This document shows positions 14,554 through 20,425 of a stretch of 37,586 nucleotides of DNA, in pieces; positions within the stretch are counted from its first letter, which is position 1; each line of letters opens with the position of its first letter. The notes under the pieces are model-generated. The model was not told the origin of the DNA. It searched no databases and saw nothing but the letters and a program-made list of their open reading frames with translations. The translations under genes and the position numbers were made by a program. Source of the DNA: a virus. The DNA lies in the IMG/VR virus record IMGVR_UViG_3300049812_001592, positions 1-37,586 of that record; one strand, written 5' to 3'.

Positions 14554-14778
14554 ATGACCTTTGAAGGACTTTCTAAGTATGAACCAGAAAACTTCCAATC
14601 AATCAGGTGTGGCAAAGATATTGAAGGAGTTTTCAAGATTCGTGTTGTATTCTCTCGCCATTATCAAGCAGAGGAATACTGCCTCAATCTCAGGTGGTGT
14701 GACATCAACGAGGTGTCCACTGGTTGGGAGGTTAGTTTCCTTCCTGAAGACTGGTGGCACTATCCTTATGTAGCCTGA
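14554..14778 (+). CDS. small cassette protein, unknown
   Basis: This is a 74-residue protein rich in Trp, Tyr and Cys (VVFSRHYQAEEYCLNLRWCD, then a WEVSFLPEDWW end). It looks like a compact alpha/beta fold without membrane segment. AGGAG eight bases upstream supports the start. A shorter out-of-frame ORF over the same bases is a shadow. I recognise no family. Confidence 0.62.
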   Translation: MTFEGLSKYEPENFQSIRCGKDIEGVFKIRVVFSRHYQAEEYCLNLRWCDINEVSTGWEVSFLPEDWWHYPYVA

Positions 14779-14789
14779 CACTTAACCCT

Positions 14790-14832
14790 GATGCTCATCC
14801 TCTGGGTGGGCATCGAGGTGCAGTGTTGCACC
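14790..14832 (+). terminator. paired hairpins before DUF932-like gene
   Basis: Two stem-loops are visible: GATGC (14790-14794) with GCATC (14810-14814), and a perfect GGTGCA-GTGT-TGCACC (14817-14832). No T run follows. Palindrome copy 6 begins five bases later. Confidence 0.45.
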
Positions 14833-14836
14833 CTGT

Positions 14837-14851
14837 TGTTAATTATTAACA
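14837..14851. promoter_or_regulatory. cassette palindrome copy 6
   Basis: TGTTAATTATTAACA lies 30 bases before the ATG at 14882. The intervening leader includes TAGGT as a possible SD. Confidence 0.74.
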
Positions 14852-14881
14852 TCAGCAATCTTTTACATAGGTAAAACTATT

Positions 14882-15991
14882 ATGCAAAATGAGTACACTA
14901 TTGAAGAACTGGCCCAACGTGTCCGTGTAGATGCAGAGCGTAAGCGTGATTTCATTGCGCCTACTACTCAAGCAACTGTGTTCAACGGAGGTGCTAATAT
15001 CATGCTGTCTGACGGCAACACCAACTATGATGGTGTCTTTAGTAACAACGCCAGACGTCAACTTGGTACGCACCTTGGCATTCCTTCTCAGTACATAGAG
15101 AAACTGCAAGCAAGAGGTATGGATGATTTGGTTGATACCAACTTCAACCAGTTGCTTCACTCTCCTGTCGAGAAGGCTACGGATCGCTTGTTCCGCACGT
15201 ATGACAATGGTTCTGGACGAGATAGTTTTGAGAATGTGTTTCGTTCCGCACACTCACGCTCGTTCCTGACGTTTGACTACGTTGATCTCATGGACGGTGT
15301 TGCGCCAGTGTTGCATCAGATAGCCGACAAGCAGGAGTTGAAGTTCATCTCCACTGGTCTGACTGATGACAAACTCTACATGAAAATTGTCTTTCCTAAC
15401 ATGCAGTTACAGGTTAGGTCTAAGCAAGTCAATGACATCGTAGAGTGCGGGATCATCATCAGTAACAGTGAGACAGGACACGGCTCTATTATTGTCAAGC
15501 AGTTCATCTACAGGCTTGCATGTCTCAACGGTATGACAGTCGATGAAGCAGGTACTCGTCGCCGTCACGTTGGTTCAGCCAATGCACGTGGTGAACTGGA
15601 CTACCAATCTGACACAATAATCTCAATGAAGCAGACGCTCACCAAGCAACTGCGGGATCATGTGTTGGATTGTGTAAACGAAGACAAGTTCAAGGCTACT
15701 GTTGCTAAGTTCAATGCATCAGCACAGGATGAACTTGATCCTAGTATTGAGCCTGAAGATGCAATCGAAAGTGTGGGCAAGAAGTTCAGCCTGAGTGAGT
15801 CCGAAGTCAAGCAAGCCAAGCGTTCACTGCTTGAGGACGGTGACTACTCACGTTGGGGTTTCGCCAACGCCATCACCAACATTGCACACAAGTCGGAAGA
15901 CTATGATAGAGCCACAGATTTACAGGAGTTAGGTGGTAACATCATCAATCTGAATCCACGCGAGTGGAAACGAGTCGCACTAGCGGCGTAA
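14882..15991 (+). CDS. DUF932-like phage protein
   Basis: This 369-residue protein is the largest in the cassette. Segments ARRQLGTHLGIPSQYIEKL (about 58-76), RSFLTFDYVDLMDGVAPVL (about 122-140) and SIIVKQFIYRLACLNGM (about 202-218) follow the order I know from DUF932 (TIGR03299-type phage/plasmid) proteins. Those are of uncertain function and often sit in early or plasmid accessory regions. The C-terminal third is charged and helical. No nuclease or ATPase motif is visible. Palindrome copy 6 precedes it, and a UUCG hairpin and copy 7 follow. Family assignment is from memory of the pattern. Confidence 0.65.
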   Translation: MQNEYTIEELAQRVRVDAERKRDFIAPTTQATVFNGGANIMLSDGNTNYDGVFSNNARRQLGTHLGIPSQYIEKLQARGMDDLVDTNFNQLLHSPVEKATDRLFRTYDNGSGRDSFENVFRSAHSRSFLTFDYVDLMDGVAPVLHQIADKQELKFISTGLTDDKLYMKIVFPNMQLQVRSKQVNDIVECGIIISNSETGHGSIIVKQFIYRLACLNGMTVDEAGTRRRHVGSANARGELDYQSDTIISMKQTLTKQLRDHVLDCVNEDKFKATVAKFNASAQDELDPSIEPEDAIESVGKKFSLSESEVKQAKRSLLEDGDYSRWGFANAITNIAHKSEDYDRATDLQELGGNIINLNPREWKRVALAA

Positions 15992-16004
15992 CCAACCTAA
16001 CAGA

Positions 16005-16025
16005 GGGGGGGGGTTCGCTCCCCCC
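16005..16025 (+). terminator. G9/C6 hairpin with TTCG loop
   Basis: Nine Gs, then TTCG, then CTCCCCCC form a very stable stem-loop just after the DUF932-like stop. There is no T run; palindrome copy 7 follows two bases later. Confidence 0.55.
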
Positions 16026-16027
16026 AA

Positions 16028-16042
16028 TGTTAATTATTAACA
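16028..16042. promoter_or_regulatory. cassette palindrome copy 7
   Basis: TGTTAATTATTAACA lies 11 bases before the ATG at 16054, and CGGAG sits directly between them. The four genes that follow have no palindrome of their own, so they probably form one unit with this gene. Confidence 0.75.
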
Positions 16043-16053
16043 CGGAGACACTG

Positions 16054-16347
16054 ATGTCAGAAGCAACAACAATCATTATCGTTAACGACGATGCAAGAAA
16101 AGAGTTCGGTATGCTTACGCAAGATGCCGAAGGCGACTACACAACTGCAACTTTCGATAGTCTGGAAGGCGCTCACTTTTTTATCAAAGAGTGCCTTACT
16201 GCTGTCAATGGTATCGGACTGTGTTGGTCACTCAAATCCTTTCCTCATACTGGTCACAAAGTGGTCTACCACTACAAGACATACCAAAATAAACTTGGTA
16301 AGTGGTTTCCTATTGGAGATGAGAATGAAGAAACGCATTCACGTTAA
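16054..16347 (+). CDS. small cassette protein, unknown
   Basis: The ATG at 16054 with GGAGA upstream gives 97 residues; a longer frame from 15964 would run back into the DUF932-like gene and the hairpin and is rejected. The sequence is mixed alpha/beta (TTIIIVNDDARKEFGML, GAHFFIKECLTAVNGIGLCW). It overlaps the next gene by 23 bases. I recognise no family. Confidence 0.65.
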   Translation: MSEATTIIIVNDDARKEFGMLTQDAEGDYTTATFDSLEGAHFFIKECLTAVNGIGLCWSLKSFPHTGHKVVYHYKTYQNKLGKWFPIGDENEETHSR

Positions 16348-16582
16348 CCGTCACAACATTGCATGGAACAAGAAACATGCAACCAGTTGGGACGATGAAC
16401 GTCCTCCATTCACCGTTAAAACTTACAAGAGAAACTACCGTTCGTTCTATGTTGAGACACTCGGTAAGGTTGAACTTGTATACAATCCTGACAAGCCATT
16501 GTCCTGTGGTGCTGTGGCTTGGATGGAAACAGACGATGATGTTATTGTCTGGTATAGTGCTGATCATAAGATCACTATCTAA
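16325..16582 (+). CDS. small basic cassette protein, unknown
   Basis: The ATG at 16325, six bases after GGAG, gives 85 residues. The N-terminus is basic (MKKRIHVNRHNIAWNKKH), and the C-terminal part is beta-rich (GKVELVYNPDK, DDDVIVWYSADHKITI). The longer upstream version overlaps the previous gene completely and is unlikely. Translational coupling to the previous gene is probable because the overlap is short. Confidence 0.6.
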   Translation: MKKRIHVNRHNIAWNKKHATSWDDERPPFTVKTYKRNYRSFYVETLGKVELVYNPDKPLSCGAVAWMETDDDVIVWYSADHKITI

Positions 16583-16611
16583 TCAACACCACAACACATA
16601 GGAGATTAACT

Positions 16612-16836
16612 ATGGACTTAGTAGTAGCACCCCGCATTGCTGACATGCCCTCCGAAGGCATAGCAATCTACGACAACGATTCTCCCGGCCCTCCTCTCTT
16701 GGTCATCTCTGATGACTACGTTATGGAAGACCTGAAGAGGCAACTGGAACGTTGGATTATGTGGTCAAACGTAGCCAAGAATGTCGTTGATCCAAACGAG
16801 GATCAGATGCCTGAGTCATACGGAGGTAGCAAGTAA
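16612..16836 (+). CDS. small acidic cassette protein, unknown
   Basis: This is a 74-residue protein with a good SD (AGGAG, seven bases before ATG). It has a beta-rich start (MDLVVAPRIADMPSEGIAIY, PPLLVISDDY) and a helix (EDLKRQLERWIMWSNVAK), and ends acidic. It is one of a run of short unknown genes; the stop overlaps the next ATG (TAATG). Confidence 0.62.
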   Translation: MDLVVAPRIADMPSEGIAIYDNDSPGPPLLVISDDYVMEDLKRQLERWIMWSNVAKNVVDPNEDQMPESYGGSK

Positions 16837-17096
16837 TGGCCCATCCATCATACGATCCTTATTCGCCTGACTCTTGGGACATCGAAGGACATGGCACTGT
16901 CTATGTAGACGATGAGTTCTTTGATGACCATGAGAGAGTTCTCACTTGGTATAGACTGAACGAGATAACTTTGGAGCCTGTATCTAATGATGATAAGGAA
17001 ACTAAGTTAGAGCCTGTGTTCTGGTTGTCTAACAAAGAGAACTCTCTGGAGTTATCAGAGAGTGAGATGATACCTTACCTTTCTAACAAAAAGTAA
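16836..17096 (+). CDS. small very acidic cassette protein, unknown
   Basis: This is an 86-residue protein with a strongly negative charge (DEFFDDHERV, NDDKETKLEPV, SLELSESEM) and several Trp residues. Very acidic small phage proteins sometimes mimic DNA to block host nucleases or other DNA-binding proteins. That is only a guess from composition here. It is coupled to the gene before it. Confidence 0.6.
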   Translation: MAHPSYDPYSPDSWDIEGHGTVYVDDEFFDDHERVLTWYRLNEITLEPVSNDDKETKLEPVFWLSNKENSLELSESEMIPYLSNKK

Positions 17097-17157
17097 ACGG
17101 TTAGTTTCTATAGCCTGAGTATGCTTCTGAACTGCTCAACTTTAAACGGAGAAAAAA

Positions 17158-17529
17158 ATGGATAACAATATCCTTAGTGTTTTAATTGCTGTGTTCAAGT
17201 TCATCGAAGCCAACGAGATCAAGACTGTTGCTGACCTTGAAGGTAAGATTGTTTCATCAGGATCAGAGTGCCACACTCAACTTGGTATCAGTGAGGAATC
17301 CCTTGGTCGTTACCTCAAGAATCACGAGATTGAGACTCAGTTGGAGTGGGACAACCACGCTGATGAGGTTAGCAAGTGCCTGATGTTCGATGACATTGAT
17401 AACTTCGCAGACATTCGTGATGCACTGGATAGGATAGAGGAGTACAAGTCCTCTCTTGAATCTATCAATCACAGTTTATATGATCTGATTTCAACTGCTG
17501 AAGATATCAGGAGCGAGGCAGATATCTAA
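17158..17529 (+). CDS. acidic helical cassette protein, unknown
   Basis: This is a 123-residue protein. The SD is ACGGAGA about seven bases before ATG. It is acidic and largely helical: an N-terminal hydrophobic helix (ILSVLIAVFKFIEANEI), then a SEESLGRYLKNHEIE segment, and a C-terminal coiled-coil-like part (DALDRIEEYKSSLESINHSL). No family is recognised. Bases 17097-17157 before it contain CAACTTTAAACGGAG, which could be a degenerate palindrome remnant. Confidence 0.62.
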   Translation: MDNNILSVLIAVFKFIEANEIKTVADLEGKIVSSGSECHTQLGISEESLGRYLKNHEIETQLEWDNHADEVSKCLMFDDIDNFADIRDALDRIEEYKSSLESINHSLYDLISTAEDIRSEADI

Positions 17530-17531
17530 TA

Positions 17532-17546
17532 TGTTAATTATTAACA
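17532..17546. promoter_or_regulatory. cassette palindrome copy 8
   Basis: TGTTAATTATTAACA lies 12 bases before the ATG at 17559, with CGGAG in between. It is the last copy; none was found in the rest of the window. Confidence 0.75.
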
Positions 17547-17558
17547 ACGGAGAATCTT

Positions 17559-18227
17559 ATGCAAACAAAACAACAAGTAGTTAGCGCACTCAATGAGATC
17601 ACAGGTGGTCTGTCACAGACTACAAAGATGCCTGAGAGTTCCTTCTCTACACCTGCCAAGCATTGCAAGGTAGGTAGCAAACTGAGAGAAGTCAAAGGCT
17701 CTGTGTGCCATGAGTGCTATGCCATGAAAGGCAACTACAATTATCCCAACGTCAAGAACGCCCAACAGAAACGATACGAGAAACTGTATCATCCTATGTG
17801 GGTTACAGCCATGACCATGCTTATCTCTATCAAGGTTAAGCACAGGTTCCGGTGGTTCGACAGCGGTGACATCGACAGTGTGCAACATCTGCGGAATATC
17901 ATTGAAGTATGTAATGGTACTCCGCACATACAGCACTGGCTCGTTACCAAGGAGAAGCGCACGGTGCGTCAGTTCCTTGACGAGGGTGGTATAGTTCCAG
18001 ATAACCTAGTAATCCAGATGTCTGGTTACATGGTTGATGGAGACATAGTGAAGGGGTTCGATGATTGTAAGCAGATCACCCATCACTTAGTGCATACCGA
18101 CAGAGACAGGGCGCTTGGTCATATATGCCCAGTCGAAGACGGTAAGGGGTTCTCATCATGCGAGGAGTCAAACTGCTTTGCATGTTGGGATCGTGATGTT
18201 AACATTGTAACAAGTGGACTACACTAG
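17559..18227 (+). CDS. GP88-family-like phage protein
   Basis: This is a 222-residue protein. The pattern SSFSTPAKHCKVGSKLR (Cys36) then GSVCHECYAMKGNY (Cys50, Cys53), FRWFDSGDIDS, HWLVTKEKR and a C-terminal cysteine group (HICPVED, SSCEESNCFACWDRD) matches what I know of phage gene-product-88 (GP88) family proteins. The cysteines probably bind a metal or an Fe-S cluster. The biochemical role of the family is not established as far as I know. It is the last gene with its own palindrome. Confidence 0.65.
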   Translation: MQTKQQVVSALNEITGGLSQTTKMPESSFSTPAKHCKVGSKLREVKGSVCHECYAMKGNYNYPNVKNAQQKRYEKLYHPMWVTAMTMLISIKVKHRFRWFDSGDIDSVQHLRNIIEVCNGTPHIQHWLVTKEKRTVRQFLDEGGIVPDNLVIQMSGYMVDGDIVKGFDDCKQITHHLVHTDRDRALGHICPVEDGKGFSSCEESNCFACWDRDVNIVTSGLH

Positions 18228-18236
18228 GAGTAACCA

Positions 18237-18350
18237 ATGAATGAACCATAAGAGATTGAAGCCACGCCCCACATACCCAATCAAAAGATCAGGTGTGAGG
18301 CGCATGGTTTCACGTACATCCATACGCAAGTATGGAAAGGATGCAACTAA
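18237..18350 (+). pseudogene. short ORF broken by an in-frame TAA
   Basis: An SD (AGGAG, six bases) precedes ATG 18237, but codon five is TAA. Beyond it the same frame stays open and reads like a real small protein (EIEATPHIPNQKIRC, then EAHGFTYIHTQVWKGCN) to TAA at 18348. Either a gene was interrupted, the base call at 18249-18251 is wrong, or translation starts further in. The alternative 87-residue frame over the same bases looks less protein-like. Confidence 0.4.
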
Positions 18351-18373
18351 ATTAGAAACACAGGAGTATGTAA

Positions 18374-18544
18374 TTGAAAGGAACAAGAGTAACTCTCAAA
18401 TGCAACCGAACCGGAGCGGTCATGTCCGGCAAGGTGATTGCACACAGGAAGATAAACCTACCCAAGGAGTCTCAGGGACTATACCTAGAGTTAGCCCCAG
18501 ATAAATTGAGATGGTTTGATCTTTCTGAATGGAGTCAGTTATGA
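18374..18544 (+). CDS. 56-residue protein with TTG start
   Basis: TTG at 18374 follows AGGAG by seven bases and directly follows an in-frame TAA, so no earlier start exists. The product reads as a compact beta-rich domain: KGTRVTLKCNRTGAVMSGKV, then IAHRKINLPKE, LYLELAPDKLRWFDLSEWSQL in two parts. Its stop overlaps the ATG of the metallohydrolase-like gene (ATGA), typical of coupling. I recognise no family. Confidence 0.55.
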   Translation: MKGTRVTLKCNRTGAVMSGKVIAHRKINLPKESQGLYLELAPDKLRWFDLSEWSQL

Positions 18545-18984
18545 GAGACTTTCAACGTAGTAAGGTGTACGATTGGGAGTACAATTGCTTACGCAGTAAC
18601 AAGCGTAACTTTGATCTCCCTGAACTAAGCCAAGTCCAAGAGTTTGTTGACATGGTTCTTGCTGAACGTCGAAACAATCTTAAGGTCAAGGCAGTGCAGA
18701 CCTACAGGAAAAATGCTGTATGGGCGTGGGCTAGGTACAACCCACCTCGTATAGAACTTCCTTTAGGTTGGGGTCGCAAGAGCGGTATCATTCTGCATGA
18801 GATATCTCATCACATTGCAAGAGATATTGCAGAAGGCCCCTCGCATGGTACGTTGTTTGTGTCAGTGTACATTGACCTGCTAAACAGGTACATGAACATC
18901 GACACAGACGTACTAGTTCGTTCCTTATCAAAGTACAAGGTTAAGCACAGTGACATGTTCTTGAGGAGGTTTCAAGATGATTGA
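18541..18984 (+). CDS. HExxH metallohydrolase-like protein
   Basis: From the ATG at 18541 the protein is 147 residues. The zinc motif HEISH is at 86-90, and a probable third ligand is His102 (GPSHGTLF). The N-terminus RDFQRSKVYDWEYN and the WARYNPPRIELP segment resemble TIGR04338-type putative metallohydrolases, which I recall in actinobacteria and phages. The substrate is unknown; a SprT-like protease or other zinc peptidase fold is possible. It overlaps its neighbours on both sides. Confidence 0.65.
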   Translation: MRDFQRSKVYDWEYNCLRSNKRNFDLPELSQVQEFVDMVLAERRNNLKVKAVQTYRKNAVWAWARYNPPRIELPLGWGRKSGIILHEISHHIARDIAEGPSHGTLFVSVYIDLLNRYMNIDTDVLVRSLSKYKVKHSDMFLRRFQDD

Positions 18985-19141
18985 TACCTACCAAGGCATA
19001 TCTGACGTAGACAAGCAAGACTACGTTGCTGACCTTGAGTACATCGTAGCAGAGAAACTCGGCGTTGATGTCGAGGACTTAGAGAGATGTCCTAAGTCTG
19101 TATACGATGCAATACTCAGATACTTCGATTCACTTATGTAA
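18977..19141 (+). CDS. 54-residue acidic protein ending the cassette
   Basis: A perfect AGGAGGT six bases before ATG 18977, and an overlap with the upstream stop, support this short ORF. The product is acidic and helical (DVDKQDYVADLEYIVAEKL, GVDVEDLERCPKSVYDAIL). A strong terminator begins seven bases after the stop, so this is the last gene of the rightward cassette. Confidence 0.68.
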   Translation: MIDTYQGISDVDKQDYVADLEYIVAEKLGVDVEDLERCPKSVYDAILRYFDSLM

Positions 19142-19147
19142 CATTGA

Positions 19148-19173
19148 GGGGGGCTTCGGCCCCCCTTTTTTTT
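19148..19173 (+). terminator. rho-independent terminator of cassette
   Basis: GGGGGGC-TTCG-GCCCCCC (7-bp stem with UUCG tetraloop) is followed by eight Ts. It is a classic strong terminator for rightward transcription. On the other strand there is no T run, so it acts in one direction. Confidence 0.92.
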
Positions 19174-19191
19174 GTCCATATTCCCACAGAC

Positions 19192-19218
19192 ATATTATAA
19201 CATACGTGTCAACCCCCC
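19192..19218 (+). repeat. right copy of 27-bp direct repeat flanking the cassette
   Basis: This matches 12477-12503 at 25 of 27 positions in the same orientation. It holds the same TTGACA/7 bases/TGTTATAAT arrangement on the minus strand (19194-19212), but no leftward gene follows; a transcript would run antisense into the terminator and cassette. Bases 19219-19315 around it hold no gene. Confidence 0.72.
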
Positions 19219-19315
19219 CCTCTCAGGGTAAGGCCGGTGACGGTCAACATCCCCTACCCAGTACCACCCTACCAGTCCACTAGAGATCGTTCAATACACG
19301 CCATTACACGGCCTC

Positions 19316-19837
19316 TCACAGCCTCTTTCTGAAGGCATTGTGCAGTTCCCCCTCGTATGCAGACAGTATCCCCAACATATTTCTTTCAACAATATATTTG
19401 CAGTACTTGTTGTAAAACTGAATCGACACCTCCAAATCCTCCGCTATGTCCTTGCTCTTCTTGCTCCTCTTCCCTGTCCCCTTGCATGTGAAGCACACGA
19501 TCTGCTTCATACCCGTACTCACCCAAGATTTCCCATTGCACGTGCCACACATATGGTCTGATATCGCCTCTCGTATTGCGATCAGTGCCAACTTCCACAA
19601 CGCATCATCACTCAAAATTTTGGGCGCTTTCTTCCTCACACGCCTCACCAGTTCATGGGCCACTGGCCTCATGTTGCTATCATCATTGGCGTACTTCAGC
19701 CTGACAAAGTTAGATGCTTCCTTCGATATCCCTGCCAACACGTAGCATATGACTTCAGACCTTACCCTTGGTCTTTGGTTTAGTTCTGTTGTTGGAGTCA
19801 GGGAGCATAAGTCCTCCGCTGATATCCTTATACCCAT
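19316..19837 (-). CDS. zinc-knuckle protein, possible antitermination factor
   Basis: The ATG at 19837, five bases after GAGG, gives 173 residues. The central region has two DnaJ-type zinc motifs: CGTCNGK (Cys97, Cys100) and CFTCKGTGK (Cys115, Cys118). A helix (DALWKLALIAIREAI) precedes them. Phage Q-type antiterminators and DUF1133-type proteins carry this kind of CxxCxGxG motif between helical regions, so an antitermination or transcription role is possible but unproven. It is the last gene of the leftward replication block and overlaps the upstream nuclease gene by about 80 bases. Confidence 0.55.
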   Translation of the reverse strand: MGIRISAEDLCSLTPTTELNQRPRVRSEVICYVLAGISKEASNFVRLKYANDDSNMRPVAHELVRRVRKKAPKILSDDALWKLALIAIREAISDHMCGTCNGKSWVSTGMKQIVCFTCKGTGKRSKKSKDIAEDLEVSIQFYNKYCKYIVERNMLGILSAYEGELHNAFRKRL

Positions 19838-20159
19838 CAATCAATCCCTCTTTATTTATTATTATTGTTATAAACCCGACAGCCACACCGCTCTTTACAT
19901 CCTGCGTGGTGAATCTATACACAGTCCACCCATGCATAGCCGCCAAGTTGTACTTCTCTAGGTCACGACTGTACCCCACCCCTCTGGTATGCCTACCACC
20001 AGAGTACACCCCTCCCTCAATCTCAACCCCTAACATCAGGTTGATCCAAGCAAAGTCAAACCTGAACCTCCTCCGCTCCAGAAATTTATGCTCTCTCTCT
20101 GGGGCAGGGAGGCCACAGGCTACACACTGACTAAGAAATATCTCCTCTCCCTCACTCAT
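19755..20159 (-). CDS. PD-(D/E)XK-type endonuclease
   Basis: This is a 134-residue protein. FRFDFAW (Asp35), then GVEIEGG (Glu46, Glu48), GGRHTRGVGYSRDLEKYN and GWTVYRFT follow the order seen in Vsr/DUF559-like phage nucleases of the restriction-endonuclease fold. A CxxC (QCVACG) lies near the N-terminus. The likely role is cleavage of branched or packaged DNA, or recombination processing; the substrate is not shown. The start overlaps the upstream stop (TAATG). Confidence 0.7.
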   Translation of the reverse strand: MSEGEEIFLSQCVACGLPAPEREHKFLERRRFRFDFAWINLMLGVEIEGGVYSGGRHTRGVGYSRDLEKYNLAAMHGWTVYRFTTQDVKSGVAVGFITIIINKEGLIDGYKDISGGLMLPDSNNRTKPKTKGKV

Positions 20160-20425
20160 TACTCATCTAAAATTGATTGTGATTCTGGGTAGTAATTATC
20201 CCAGAATTTACTTCTATACCCCGGCTCCTTGTACCTTAAATCTTTTTGGTTACTAATCTTACGAACAGGATAGTTATATCTAGGAACATAGTGTCTAAGC
20301 CCTCTGTTTATTAAGGCAACAGTGTGGACAGATACTTTAAACATCTTAGCAATCTGTTTAATTTCCAACTCATTCTCCCTCAACTCAATCCGTACTTCTT
20401 CTGCCTGATCATCAGTTAGTTTCAA
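20159..20425 (-). CDS. small helix-turn-helix DNA-binding protein
   Basis: This is an 88-residue protein with a TTG start at 20425; GGAG lies seven bases upstream. A homeodomain-like HTH is visible at about 20-45 (EIKQIAKMFKVSVHTVALI, then NRGLRHYV), a type found as a stand-alone regulator or as the tail of homing nucleases. The C-terminus is polar and aromatic. It overlaps the primase-helicase stop. It is one candidate for a protein binding the repeated DNA sites in this window, but nothing links them directly. Confidence 0.65.
   Translation of the reverse strand: MKLTDDQAEEVRIELRENELEIKQIAKMFKVSVHTVALINRGLRHYVPRYNYPVRKISNQKDLRYKEPGYRSKFWDNYYPESQSILDE

Noticed and set aside
15964-16582. Longer versions of the genes at 16054 and 16325
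   Set aside because: They extend back through a stop-hairpin-palindrome region or fully overlap the previous gene; the internal ATGs have proper Shine-Dalgarno sequences.
12770-17546. CRISPR array
   Set aside because: The repeated 15-mers are spaced irregularly by hundreds of bases and lie before genes; there are no uniform spacers and no cas genes.
18241-18504. 87-residue ORF in the gap after the GP88-like gene
   Set aside because: It is Ser/Thr/Arg/Pro-rich without hydrophobic pattern and overlaps a more protein-like 56-residue ORF (18374-18544) that is coupled to the next gene. Probably a shadow.
19166-19199. Leftward gene driven by the right-hand promoter-like repeat
   Set aside because: No minus-strand ORF of useful size follows within the cassette; only antisense transcription would be possible.
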